Source of the DNA: Rufibacter latericius
Lineage (GTDB): Bacteria; Bacteroidota; Bacteroidia; Cytophagales; Hymenobacteraceae
Length of the DNA stretch: 64,000 nucleotides
NCBI RefSeq assembly: GCF_003721515.1
Contig: NZ_RJJD01000021.1
Span: forward strand, 248,001-312,000
Direction: 5' to 3'
The notes below the pieces were generated by a model, which saw only the letters and a list, made by a program, of their open reading frames with translations, was not told where the DNA came from and searched no databases. Positions within the stretch are counted from its first letter, which is position 1. Each line of letters begins with the position of its first letter. Of the stretch, positions 45,887-54,162 are shown in pieces. The position numbers and the translations under genes were made by a program.

Positions 45887-46264
45887 TTACGCCGGCAGTG
45901 AAATTTCTTTTACTTTTTGTCGGTGCATGCTTCCCCATTCCACAAGCGCTCCCAACACTTTTTTAAGGGTCAGGCTGTATTCGGTCGCCTCGTATTCCAC
46001 CACCACGGGAGTTGCCTCTGAATAGACGTTCCTTTTCACGAACCCATTAAGCTCAAGTTCCTTCAGCTCGTGCGAAAGCACCCTGGGGGAAATGTTCTTC
46101 AGCGCCCGTTGAAGCTCATTGAAGCGTTTGCTTCCTCCCTCAATCAGCACCAAGGTGATTCTAAGTTTCCACTTCCCTCCTATCACATACAAAGCATCCT
46201 CAATGGCGGGGAGACTTTCACAACACTCGCCGCTTTTTAATTGATCTCCTTCTTCGGTTTTCAT
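45887..46264 (-). CDS. HxlR-family transcriptional regulator
   Basis: 125 residues. The family signature is clear: a Cys near the N-terminus (GECCESLPAIEDAL), IGGKWKLRITLVLIEGGSKR, FNELQRALKNISPRVLSHEL and KELELNGFVKR. HxlR proteins are dimeric winged-helix regulators, and several (YodB, HypR, QorR) sense quinones, aldehydes or disulfide stress through that N-terminal Cys. Two adjacent Cys are present here. It is divergent from the DoxX-like gene, whose shared 109-base spacer carries ACTAT/ATAGT dyads. Confidence 0.9.
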   Translation of the reverse strand: MKTEEGDQLKSGECCESLPAIEDALYVIGGKWKLRITLVLIEGGSKRFNELQRALKNISPRVLSHELKELELNGFVKRNVYSEATPVVVEYEATEYSLTLKKVLGALVEWGSMHRQKVKEISLPA

Positions 46265-46300
46265 TTTGGTTCCTGCTTATAAACTAACCCAAAGGTTACT

Positions 46301-46335
46301 ACTATCCTTTTACATAGTCCTAACTTTTGTATAGT
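46301..46335. promoter_or_regulatory. ACTAT/ATAGT dyads in the HxlR-DoxX divergent promoter
   Basis: ACTAT at 46301 and ATAGT at 46314 form a dyad; a second ATAGT at 46331 follows TAACTTTTG. The same ACTAT-N7-ATAGT pattern with CTTTTGC inside occurs at 56527-56543. Candidate HxlR operator. Confidence 0.5.
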
Positions 46336-46373
46336 GAAGGTAGGTACATTTGACCTGTTAAAACAAATGAAAT

Positions 46374-46775
46374 ATGAAAAACAAGATCCTGGTAGCACTC
46401 ACCCTTCTGTTCGGCCTGATAATGGTCAACTTTGGGTTAAACAAATTCTTCCACTACATCCCCATGCCGGAAGCCTCCCCGGAAATGATGCCGGTTATAA
46501 TGGCCCTTGTCACCACCGGGTGGATTCTTCCCCTCGTGGCGGTTGCAGAGATAGTAGGCGGTATCCTCATTGCCATCCCCAGGTACAGGTCTTTGGGTGC
46601 CCTTGTTATATTACCGGTTATGGTGGGCATTGTCGTGCATCACTTTGCGCATGATAGAGCGAGTGTTGGCCTGAGCCTGGTTCTTTTCGCCATAAACGTA
46701 TGGGTGATTTATGAGAACAGAGAGAAGTACCTGCCCATGGTAAGCACCACGTCCATTCAAAACCAAGGAGCCTAG
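46374..46775 (+). CDS. DoxX-like membrane protein
   Basis: 133 residues, four spans: ILVALTLLFGLIMVNFGLNK, MMPVIMALVTTGWILPLVAV, then SLGALVILPVMVGIVVHHFA and LVLFAINVWVIYENREKYL. This is the DoxX/DoxD-like fold of small quinone- or thiol-redox-associated membrane proteins. Divergent from an HxlR regulator, a recurrent pairing in Bacteroidota. It is followed after 100 bases by an FMN reductase on the same strand, with a repeat copy between them. Confidence 0.82.
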   Translation: MKNKILVALTLLFGLIMVNFGLNKFFHYIPMPEASPEMMPVIMALVTTGWILPLVAVAEIVGGILIAIPRYRSLGALVILPVMVGIVVHHFAHDRASVGLSLVLFAINVWVIYENREKYLPMVSTTSIQNQGA

Positions 46776-46810
46776 TTTAGGCCTGATTTGGCCATTTAAA
46801 GGCTAAAACG
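46775..46810. repeat. Dispersed intergenic palindrome, copy 12
   Basis: GTTTAGGCCTGATTTGGCC is followed by ATTTAAAGGCTAAAACG. It overlaps the end of the DoxX-like gene. Confidence 0.5.
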
Positions 46811-46875
46811 CTGGCCGCAGGCGCCGAGGAATGCAAAGAAAATCAGCACACTTTCTAACTAAACAAAAAAAGAAT

Positions 46876-47457
46876 ATGGTTAAGATTGCAATTATAACCG
46901 GTAGTACCCGCCCCGGTCGGGTGAATGAACAAGTTGCCAAATGGGTGGTGGAAAAGGCAAAAGAGCGGCAGGATGCAGCCTATGAACTGGTAGACATAGC
47001 GGACTATAATCTCCCGCTTTTTGATGAACCTCTCTCCCCCTTTTGGAAGAAGTATGCCCATGAGCATACCAAAAGATGGTCAGAAAAAATAGATTCTTTT
47101 GACGGATATGTATTCGTCACGCCGGAGTATAACCACAGCACGTCTGGCGCCCTCAAAAATGCCATTGACTATCTGTACTACGAGTGGGGGAACAAGGCCG
47201 CCGGCTTTGTGAGCTACGGCGGCTCGGCCAGCGGAACAAGGGCTGTGGAACACCTGAGGTTGATTATGGGGGAGCTGTTGGTGGCCGATGTTCGGGCTCA
47301 GGTGGCCCTGTCTCTGTTTACTGATTTTGAGGAATTTACTGTTTTCAAACCCACCGCTGAACACCAAAAGCAGCTTAACCTTATGCTTGACCAGGTTACC
47401 GCTTGGTCTGCTGCCTTACAGCCAGTGCGAGCAGCCTTGGTTTTTGAAGCTGTTTAG
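46876..47457 (+). CDS. NADPH-dependent FMN reductase
   Basis: 193 residues from the ATG at 46876 (MVKIAIITGSTRPGRVNEQV). The frame opens 15 codons earlier, but that segment does not match the family. Flavodoxin-like fold with the FMN-phosphate loop GSTRPGR and the signature VTPEYNHSTSGALKNAIDYL. It reduces FMN, quinones or azo/nitro compounds with NADPH. It could supply reduced flavin to the luciferase-like monooxygenases further right (inference). Confidence 0.92.
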   Translation: MVKIAIITGSTRPGRVNEQVAKWVVEKAKERQDAAYELVDIADYNLPLFDEPLSPFWKKYAHEHTKRWSEKIDSFDGYVFVTPEYNHSTSGALKNAIDYLYYEWGNKAAGFVSYGGSASGTRAVEHLRLIMGELLVADVRAQVALSLFTDFEEFTVFKPTAEHQKQLNLMLDQVTAWSAALQPVRAALVFEAV

Positions 47458-47489
47458 CGTTTTCGGCTTCGCCTGACACATATGCTGAA

Positions 47490-47539
47490 ATTTCCTGTTT
47501 AGCGGCTGTTTTCCTGAAAACAGCCGCTAAACAGGAAAT
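47490..47539. terminator. Perfect 23-bp hairpin between convergent genes
   Basis: 47490-47512 is the exact reverse complement of 47517-47539, with loop CCTG. The centre CTGTTTTCCTGAAAACAG matches the hairpin at 31414, apart from two loop bases. Confidence 0.75.
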
Positions 47540-47612
47540 CAGTTTGCCCGAAGCGAGTAGCATAGAATAACGCTAAACAGCTTCCATAAAACAGATTATA
47601 ATCTATGATAAG

Positions 47613-47646
47613 GGCTGACGCTGAATCAACCGCGTCAGCCTTTTTT
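47613..47646 (+). terminator. Rho-independent terminator
   Basis: GGCTGACGC pairs with GCGTCAGCC across ten bases and is followed by six T. Confidence 0.85.
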
Positions 47647-47673
47647 ACTTAGAATGCCGTTGAAGTACCTTCC

Positions 47674-47997
47674 TCAGCCTGTTATTTTCAATGACTGGAT
47701 CAGCCCCTCTTCTAATTCAAGATGATAACCCAACACAGCCGGGCTGCCGGGAAAGGAACCTGAGATCTCCGCTTTCAAAACACTTATGGATCCGTTTTCC
47801 TTGAAATCGATCGGCTCCATAACCGTCTTGTAACTCTTGTTTGCTGTTTCTATCCATTGCCGGATTTCAGCTTTTCCATAGTAGGTTTTCCCCTCATCTA
47901 CCACTATGGCTTTTTCAGAGAAACAACTGGCGTAAGCAGCACTGTCGTGCGTATTCTGCGCCTTTACTAAATCTGACACTACGTTTGGTAAGTTCAT
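47674..47997 (-). CDS. SnoaL/NTF2-like protein
   Basis: 107 residues with the cone-fold pattern of small NTF2-like proteins: helical lead with AQNTHDSAAYASCFSEKAIV, then EGKTYYGKAEIRQWIETANK and beta strands to the end. Such proteins are steroid-isomerase-like enzymes or ligand-binding subunits. 19 bases downstream of the SDR gene on the same strand, so they are co-transcribed. Substrate unknown. Confidence 0.8.
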   Translation of the reverse strand: MNLPNVVSDLVKAQNTHDSAAYASCFSEKAIVVDEGKTYYGKAEIRQWIETANKSYKTVMEPIDFKENGSISVLKAEISGSFPGSPAVLGYHLELEEGLIQSLKITG

Positions 47998-48016
47998 CTT
48001 TATAGTTTATTGGTTA

Positions 48017-48811
48017 TTAAATGGTGGGTATTGTTCCTCCGTCAATGACGTATTCCGTGCCGGTGAGGTAGTTAGCCCTTGGGGAAACCAGAAAGGCAAC
48101 CAGTTCGGCCACCTCCTCGGGTTTTGCCGGTCTTCCAATTGGGATTCCACCCAATGCCTCCATGACACTCTGGGTGGCCTGCGCTACTGTGCTGTTGGAG
48201 CTTTCAGCGATCCGTTCCATCATCCTAGTGGAAGCGGTTGTCATGATCCAACCGGGTGCAACAGACAGAACCCGCACTCCCTTGGGCGCTACCTCTTTTG
48301 ATAATCCTTTGCTGTAATTGGTTAGCCCGGCTTTGGCAGCGGCATAGGGTAAGGTGGAGTCATACAGAGGTAGCCTGCCCTGGATGGAGGTGATGTGAAT
48401 AATGACGCCGCTTTTTCTGGCAATCATCTGGGGTAAGAACCCTCTGTCTAACCGAACAGGAGCCAGCAAATTAGTCTGGATGGATTTCACCCACGCTTCA
48501 TCTGTCAGCACGGCAAACCCGCCCCCTGCGGTTTCTGAACCGCCCAAGTTGTTTACCAGAATATTTAATCCGCCAAATTCGGAGAGGACTTTCTGTACTA
48601 CCTTTTGGGTTCCTTCGGGGGTACCTAGATCCGCAGAAATAAAATGAAGATCTTTGTTAGGTGCCTCGGGTTGGTTTCTTGCGGTGATGATGACGGTTGC
48701 CCCGGCCTGAAGCAAACGTTCGGCAATGGCTTTCCCCGCTCCTTTGGTACCACCGGTTACCAAGGCGATCTTGCCCGATAACTCGTTATTAAAGTTAACT
48801 TGCTCTTCCAT
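48017..48811 (-). CDS. SDR-family NAD(P)-dependent oxidoreductase
   Basis: 264 residues. Cofactor motif TGGTKGAGKAIAERL, the NNLGG strand (usually NNAG), catalytic Ser in ITSIQG and YAAAK (Tyr/Lys). The C-terminus YLTGTEYVIDGGTIPTI is the classical SDR end. Carbonyl or alcohol substrate unknown. First gene of a two-gene unit with the NTF2-like protein, divergent from an HxlR regulator with a dyad in between, so probably repressed by it. Confidence 0.93.
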   Translation of the reverse strand: MEEQVNFNNELSGKIALVTGGTKGAGKAIAERLLQAGATVIITARNQPEAPNKDLHFISADLGTPEGTQKVVQKVLSEFGGLNILVNNLGGSETAGGGFAVLTDEAWVKSIQTNLLAPVRLDRGFLPQMIARKSGVIIHITSIQGRLPLYDSTLPYAAAKAGLTNYSKGLSKEVAPKGVRVLSVAPGWIMTTASTRMMERIAESSNSTVAQATQSVMEALGGIPIGRPAKPEEVAELVAFLVSPRANYLTGTEYVIDGGTIPTI

Positions 48812-48877
48812 ACTTCAAATTTTTAGGCAATAATGAGAAGTATGTATAGCTACAACAAGTACGGAAAAACGAATTGC

Positions 48878-48900
48878 ATAGGGATAAATTTATCCCCTAT
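48878..48900. promoter_or_regulatory. Operator-like dyad SDR / HxlR
   Basis: ATAGGGATAAA is followed by TTTATCCCCTAT: a near-perfect palindrome (one extra C) in the divergent promoter, 35 bases from the HxlR start. Confidence 0.55.
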
Positions 48901-48934
48901 TGCCCCTTTTCAAACATTGGAATAATTTTACAAG

Positions 48935-49306
48935 ATGTACCAAAGGAAAATACCGCCAAGCCTGAATTGCGGCCTTGACCTGATCGGTGAGGTGCTCTAC
49001 GGTAAATGGAAAATCCGTTTGCTGTGGTTTATTCACGAGGGAAACAAACGCCCCAGCGAATTGCAACGAAAAATCCCGGATGCTTCCCGCCGGGTCTTAA
49101 ACATGCAGTTGAAAGAGCTGGAAGAGCACGAATTTATCTCAAAGGTCATTTACCCGGTTGTACCGCCCAAAGTGGAGTACAGCCTTACCGAACTTGGAGA
49201 ATCCTTGATCCCCGTTTTGTCAGTTTTGGGAAATTGGGGCGATAAACACCAGGAGCTGTTACGTTCGGTTATTTTGAAGCGGTCAGAAAACACCTATATT
49301 GTGTAA
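48935..49306 (+). CDS. HxlR-family transcriptional regulator
   Basis: 123 residues: LNCGLDLIGEVLYGKWKIRL, HEGNKRPSELQRKIPDASRR, VLNMQLKELEEHEFISKVIY. An N-terminal Cys in the usual redox-sensing place is present (NCGLDL). It is divergent from the SDR/NTF2-like unit and most likely controls it through the 48878-48900 dyad. Confidence 0.92.
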   Translation: MYQRKIPPSLNCGLDLIGEVLYGKWKIRLLWFIHEGNKRPSELQRKIPDASRRVLNMQLKELEEHEFISKVIYPVVPPKVEYSLTELGESLIPVLSVLGNWGDKHQELLRSVILKRSENTYIV

Positions 49307-49516
49307 TCGCCTTCCTTCCAAGTTCCCCAAAGAATTACTTTTTTAACTCAACCTAGGAAGAACTTGGCGGATGACCACAAACCGGTTTACTGAATCAGTT
49401 GATAGCTGCTACCATAATAGTAACAGATGCCTCTATGGGATTGCCTTAGAGGAACTCACCGGTAACTTCCTGTGATAAAAAGAATTAAATACCAGTCCAC
49501 ATTTAGATTGAACGCT

Positions 49517-50431
49517 ATGCTCAGGATATGTTTCGTTGGCGCCCTGCATCTCCTCTTGTCTTTCAGCCTTTGCGCACAGCCCCCCACGCAACAATCTCCT
49601 CTCAATCCACGAGACCGGATCTATGCGGCACCGGAGAGTGTTTTCAAGATGTTCAGGGAAGCCGGCATGAATCCAGCGGATCATGGATTAACGGCAATTG
49701 AAAAGACCAAGGTGGAGAAAGCCTTTGCTGCCTTGCCTCCCCTGCACCAGAAGATTCTTAAAGGGCATTTACATAGCATCAGTTTCATGGACAACATGCC
49801 CAATACAGCGCTCACCTCGCCTGTAAAAACACCTGATTCCACTAAAATGTACAACATTACTTTTCGGGCAGGAATACTCCATGAGACTATTTCGGAGTGG
49901 GCCACCCAGAAAGAGAATACCTGTTTTGACCCATCAGAAAACCAGGGGTACGACATCAAAGTGGAGGCAGGTGACTTAGATGCCTTTCTGTTTGTCCTAC
50001 TGCACGAGGCTACGCACGTGGTAGACGCCGTTTTGGACATCACCCCTCACCCTAACGAGAAGGAAACTTTGGTGAAACCAACCCCCTTCACGAAAGATGT
50101 TTGGCACAAAATGAACGTGCCAACCCCTCCTTACACTGATTCACTGCTGGAGAAGACCCGTTTCCGGAGCGGCAAAAAGGTAGCATCAAGCTTGGCGCCT
50201 GACGTTTATAGAAAGCTCAGTGAAACACCCTTCGCCTCCTTGTACGGAATGGCCAGCTGGTTTGAAGACATCGCGGAGCTGGAAACCATCTATCACCTTA
50301 CCAAAAAGATGAATCAGCCTTTCTACATTACCGTTGCAAAGAACAAAAAGGAGGTTTTCAGGTTTGAGCCGATGAAGAATAAACTGATGAAAAAACGGTT
50401 TCGCTACCTGAAGATCTTCTATTCGGCTTGA
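49517..50431 (+). CDS. Secreted putative zinc metallopeptidase
   Basis: 304 residues from the ATG at 49517, which gives a clean signal peptide (MLRICFVGALHLLLSFSLCA). The frame also has a GTG 45 bases upstream. The zinc motif HExxH is HEATH in FVLLHEATHVVDAVLD. A second acidic motif lies about 85 residues on, YGMASWFEDIAELETIYH, where the E of EDIAE fits the third ligand of gluzincin-type peptidases. The C-terminus is basic (KNKLMKKRFRYLKIF). No known family recognised beyond the zinc motifs. It stands alone, downstream of an HxlR gene. Confidence 0.72.
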   Translation: MLRICFVGALHLLLSFSLCAQPPTQQSPLNPRDRIYAAPESVFKMFREAGMNPADHGLTAIEKTKVEKAFAALPPLHQKILKGHLHSISFMDNMPNTALTSPVKTPDSTKMYNITFRAGILHETISEWATQKENTCFDPSENQGYDIKVEAGDLDAFLFVLLHEATHVVDAVLDITPHPNEKETLVKPTPFTKDVWHKMNVPTPPYTDSLLEKTRFRSGKKVASSLAPDVYRKLSETPFASLYGMASWFEDIAELETIYHLTKKMNQPFYITVAKNKKEVFRFEPMKNKLMKKRFRYLKIFYSA

Positions 50432-50878
50432 CCTTACCACGATTGATATACTCCTGGAAAACAACTGCCATCCTTTGGCCTGAGACAGCAGGAAAGAAAT
50501 GCTGGGTTGATTTGGGTGAACCCGAATGACATAGGGGCAGCGGGAAGGCAGACATGAAGAGCGCTAGAGCTATGTTATCTTGGAGCGTCAGAAGGGGCTT
50601 CAGACCAGAAGGCTGTTGTTAGACTAGCTTGCTTAGATTGCCGCCAAACAGCGGATATTTATCTACTTACCAAGATTTAGGTTGTTCAATATCCTTTCAC
50701 TCCTAAGGGTAATAGGTAGAAATAATACTAATTGCCAAGAAGCAGCATCTCTACATGGTGCCTTTGGACTGCGCGTATCAGCATTAATGGCACAATACAA
50801 GCTATCTGCCTTTTGGACTTATAATCCATTATGGATAGTGGCTTTCCACAGCTTTACATAAGCTTTGTTATCGGCTTC
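50432..50878. other. Non-coding stretch after the metallopeptidase
   Basis: 447 bases without a credible gene, terminator or repeat. Confidence 0.35.
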
Positions 50879-51256
50879 TTACCTGTCCATGTAGGCCTGG
50901 TGGTTTACAATGAGCACCTTCACCTCGGGGAGCAATAGGTAGCTTTATTCGTAGCAGAAGTGGTAGGTGCTGCCCCGCTGGGTGAGATAGAGGTGGGTGA
51001 GGTAGCGGAAGTCGAAGCCGGCCTGCACGAGCGCCTCTCGCCTCAGCGTGGTCTTCCCCTCGGGGCTGAACCGCTCCAGGATCTGCCGGTTCCGCCCCAT
51101 GGCGTAGGTCACCTACCGCATGAGTTGCTCGCCCCGGTACTCCATTTTCTTCCGGTTCCCGGACCGGGAGCGGCACTGGTCGGAGCAGAACCGCTTGTCT
51201 GCCCTGCCTGTGATGGGTTCCCCGCAGTGGCCGCAAAGTTTCCCTGTTTTCTCCAT
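50879..51256 (-). pseudogene. Zinc-ribbon protein gene with two in-frame stops
   Basis: Read through two stops (TAG at 51113-51115 and TAA at 50945-50947), one uninterrupted frame of 125 codons matches a small protein family common in Bacteroidota. It opens with the ribbon MEKTGKLCGHCGEPITGRAD, KRFCSDQCRS, then GRNRQILERFSPEGKTTLRR, then FDFRYLTHLYLTQRGSTYHF. No frameshift is needed, so decay is recent or the stops are meaningful. Function of the family unknown. Confidence 0.65.
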
Positions 51257-51414
51257 ACCGCAGGTTATCCGAATACATTCGCTTATTTCCGGGTTATCCG
51301 GACACATACGGACACATACGGGAGTTTACGGCTAAGGCCAGGCAAGTTGTTATATTGGCGCTTTAATACAAAACACTATGCATCAGCATGTTGGTCTAAA
51401 CCCTACCCTGTACC

Positions 51415-51764
51415 TCAACCCTTGGAGCACGGGGGAAAGCCCTTCATCCGCCTCTGGCACAAGCCTGACCCGCGCATCAGCAAAAGGCTGAAAGAGTGCG
51501 GAGCAGCCTCGGTGGTGTTGCTGCCCAGGCGGGAGACCTTGTGGATGAGCAGGCACTTGATCTCTTCCTTGTCCAGGTAGGCAAGGGCTTTCTGAAGTTC
51601 CTGCCTCTCCCCTATGGACTTGCTGAACCCGGACACTTTCTCGGAGAACACTTTTGACACTTCGTAGCCTGTTTCCTTTAGGTCCATTATCTGGCGGGTA
51701 GTGGTCTACCCGCTTCTGGAGACCCTGGTGTAGATGATGGCTTTGGAAGGCGCTTCTTTTCCCT
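51415..51764 (-). pseudogene. Serine recombinase (resolvase) remnant
   Basis: The minus-strand frame reads KAIIYTRVSRSG, a TAG stop (51706-51708), then TTTRQIMDLKETGYEVSKVF, SEKVSGFSKSIGERQELQKA and CLLIHKVSRLGSNTTE. This is the N-terminal catalytic domain of resolvases, with the nucleophile Ser in TRVSRSG. After NTTE the frame leaves the family. No start codon is found upstream and the DNA-binding part is lost. Confidence 0.65.
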
Positions 51765-51989
51765 ATATATTACTTCAATTCTGACATTTGCTAGAACTGA
51801 AGCGAAAGTAGAGGTTAGAATCTGCGCAGACAAGGTGTTTAAGCAATAGTTGAAGCAAGGATTATTTTGAAGTAAAATACTTAACCCGAACGCACATTTA
51901 CTTAGTCATATATAGTAGTATATTCGGTAGCCCAGGTCCGTTTATCCAAAGTTGTGTGCAATTCCCACTCCTCTTGCTATTTTTAGACA

Positions 51990-53282
51990 ATGAATAAGCT
52001 GATTTTCTTCTTTTGCTTTTTGTTTTGCTACCAGGCAGTCCATGCGCAGCAGCCTGTTCCCGTAAAGCCACGCATTCTAATCAGCACGGACATCGGCGGC
52101 ACCGACCCCGATGATAACCAGTCCATGGCCCATCTGCTCATGTACAGTGACCGGTTTACCATCGAGGGGCTGGTTTCCTCCCCTTCCTATGGCGACGGCT
52201 CGAAAGAGGAGATCCTGCGCATGATCGATCTCTACGAAAAAGATTACCCGAAACTGAAACGGCGCAACAAAGGTTTAAACACGCCTGCTTATCTGCGTTC
52301 TGTCAGCAAGCAAGGTCACAGGGGCATATCTCCTTATGTTGGTTATTCCAGGCCCAGCGAAGGTTTGGACTGGATCATCAAATGCGCCCAGAAAAAAAGC
52401 GCACAGCCGCTTTGCATCCTGGTATGGGGCGGAATGGAAGACCTCGCCCAGGCGTTGCATGATGCCCCGGAAATCCGGTCCAATATCAGGGTGTACTGGA
52501 TCGGCGGACCGAACAAGAAATGGGGCGCCAACTCGTACGCCTATATCGCCCGGAACTTCCCGGATCTCTGGTTTATAGAAAACAACGCCTCGTACCGGGG
52601 GTTCTTCTCCAACTCCGGCAGCTCGGAAAAACTGAACAGCAATAACTACTTTGCCAACTTTATCCAGTCTGCCGGTTCCCTGGGCGATGACTTCGACAAT
52701 AACCGCTATAAGGGAAACGTGAAGATGGGCGATACGCCTTCTTTGCTGTACGTGATGGACGGCGACCCGAACGACCCTACCAAGGAGTCCTGGGGCGGGA
52801 GTTTTGAGAAGATGCCCTATAGCCCAAGGTCCATCTTTCACGGACCGACCACCGACCGGGACACCGCCCATGTGTATGCGATACTGGAGTTCCGCTTCAC
52901 AGGACCAAAGGTTGACTTGCCCCGGGACTCCGCCTGCTTTACCATGGCGATAAATGCCAGCTTCGGTGAGCAGAAATGGCAAGGGTACTATTTGGGCGAC
53001 GGAGAGTACGCTATTCAATACGCCCATAAACAAGCCGATAAGATCACATACACCATCAGCTCGGAGATCCCCGGATTCCAAACGCGCACTGGATCTCTGG
53101 TGATCGATAACCTTTGGCCGGGCAAACCCACGTCAGACTACTTCAAACTAGGGCCAAACTGGTTTACGGACAAATCCGCCCCGGAACTCTTCGACGGCAA
53201 CTGGCAAGGGGCGCAAACCATCCGCAAGTGGCGGGAAGAGGTGTTGCTGGATTGGGCGAAGCGATGGGAGTGGCTACGGTAG
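51990..53282 (+). CDS. Secreted DUF1593 nucleoside-hydrolase-like protein
   Basis: 430 residues. Signal peptide MNKLIFFFCFLFCYQAVHA, then the nucleoside-hydrolase-like N-terminal domain: ILISTDIGGTDPDDNQSMAH, with the DxGxxxDD calcium-site pattern, and LVSSPSYGDGSKEEI, WIGGPNKKWGANSYAYI. A C-terminal beta domain follows (about 320-430). DUF1593 proteins occur with polysaccharide-degrading genes; the substrate is unproven. No such neighbours here; it sits between mobile-element debris and the HxlR/monooxygenase island. Confidence 0.88.
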   Translation: MNKLIFFFCFLFCYQAVHAQQPVPVKPRILISTDIGGTDPDDNQSMAHLLMYSDRFTIEGLVSSPSYGDGSKEEILRMIDLYEKDYPKLKRRNKGLNTPAYLRSVSKQGHRGISPYVGYSRPSEGLDWIIKCAQKKSAQPLCILVWGGMEDLAQALHDAPEIRSNIRVYWIGGPNKKWGANSYAYIARNFPDLWFIENNASYRGFFSNSGSSEKLNSNNYFANFIQSAGSLGDDFDNNRYKGNVKMGDTPSLLYVMDGDPNDPTKESWGGSFEKMPYSPRSIFHGPTTDRDTAHVYAILEFRFTGPKVDLPRDSACFTMAINASFGEQKWQGYYLGDGEYAIQYAHKQADKITYTISSEIPGFQTRTGSLVIDNLWPGKPTSDYFKLGPNWFTDKSAPELFDGNWQGAQTIRKWREEVLLDWAKRWEWLR

Positions 53283-53622
53283 AGCATGCAATTGCACACA
53301 ACATCGGGTTCCCGGCATGCGGACTGAGGAACAGCGGCTCAACTTTCCAGCTTTGGGCATCTTAGTACCTTGGTGAGACCGGTGCAACACAAAGTCCCTC
53401 CCCGCGTGAAGCCGTTAACCATTAGATACACAACCTTGCCCAAAGGCAGCCCTTCCCCTGGGCTACAAGCCCATGACCCAACCCGAAGGAAATCTCCAGG
53501 CTATGCGGACCTAGCGAAATGACTGTTCGACGTTGAATATTATGTTGACCACAGTTTAAGGCCTGGGTTTAGAACGTAACATAAGGTTTCCCCATCAGTA
53601 GTCGGTCTGCCCTACCTGCTGC
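53283..53622. other. Non-coding stretch
   Basis: 340 bases between convergent genes. No gene, clear hairpin or repeat seen. Confidence 0.35.
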
Positions 53623-53973
53623 TTACCCCTTGCTGAAAATCCTCCTACGGTGGTTCAATCCCCAATCCTTCAGGGCATAGATGATAGGAGTCAATGTGTC
53701 CGCATAATCCTGCAGTTTGTAGGTGATCTTTATTGGGTAATCCTCAATGATAACCCTCTTGATCAACTCGTGCTGCTCAAGCTCTTTCAGCTCCTTGGCC
53801 AGGACCTTGGGGGTGATCCCGGGGATACTCTCTTGGATGTCGGTGAACCGCTCATTACCTGCCCCTATGGAGATGATGATGGATAGTTTCCATTTCCCGT
53901 TGATTACTTCTAGCGCATCCCGCACCGGCATCACTGTGCTGAGGCAATCACTGCATGCTTTCTTTACTGCCAT
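53623..53973 (-). CDS. HxlR-family transcriptional regulator
   Basis: 116 residues: N-terminal CSDCLSTVMPVRDALEVING (two Cys, candidate redox switch), KWKLSIIISIGAGNERFTDI, QESIPGITPKVLAKELKELE, LIKRVIIEDYPIKITYKLQD. It is divergent from a luciferase-like monooxygenase; the 189-base spacer carries CTTTCC/GGAAAG dyads. A frameshifted close paralogue with the same neighbour lies in inverted orientation at 63531-63879. Confidence 0.93.
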   Translation of the reverse strand: MAVKKACSDCLSTVMPVRDALEVINGKWKLSIIISIGAGNERFTDIQESIPGITPKVLAKELKELEQHELIKRVIIEDYPIKITYKLQDYADTLTPIIYALKDWGLNHRRRIFSKG

Positions 53974-53989
53974 CTGACTATTTGCAAAG

Positions 53990-54037
53990 TATTTCGCTTT
54001 CCTTTAGGAAAGCGCTTTACAAAGGAAAGTAATTTCC
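53990..54037. promoter_or_regulatory. Operator dyads of the HxlR/monooxygenase divergent promoter
   Basis: CGCTTTCC-TTTA-GGAAAGCG (53995-54014) has perfect 8-bp arms. A second dyad GGAAA-GTAA-TTTCC lies at 54024-54037. The 22 bases at 53990-54011 recur exactly, on the other strand, at 63492-63513. Confidence 0.65.
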
Positions 54038-54162
54038 CGTAAATTTGCAACCGGTTATCAAGTTGATGCCCAACTTTTAAACAGGGGTAAACTCGGAAAG
54101 TCAGAAAGGATCTGATATCCTGCTTCCCCATAGAGAAGTTCTTATAGGGGTGGGAATAGCCA

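Noticed and set aside
45756-45938. Minus frame containing EYYLGRSNAFEKPLTN, similar to an integrase C-terminus
   Set aside because: It is antisense to the decayed plus-strand integrase and overlaps the HxlR gene end; the likeness is too short.
50868-51278. 136-codon minus frame rich in Arg, Pro and Gly
   Set aside because: Out-of-frame reading of the zinc-ribbon pseudogene; the other frame matches a known family.
51299-51322. Tandem CGGACACATA repeat
   Set aside because: Only two units; too little for a CRISPR or functional repeat.
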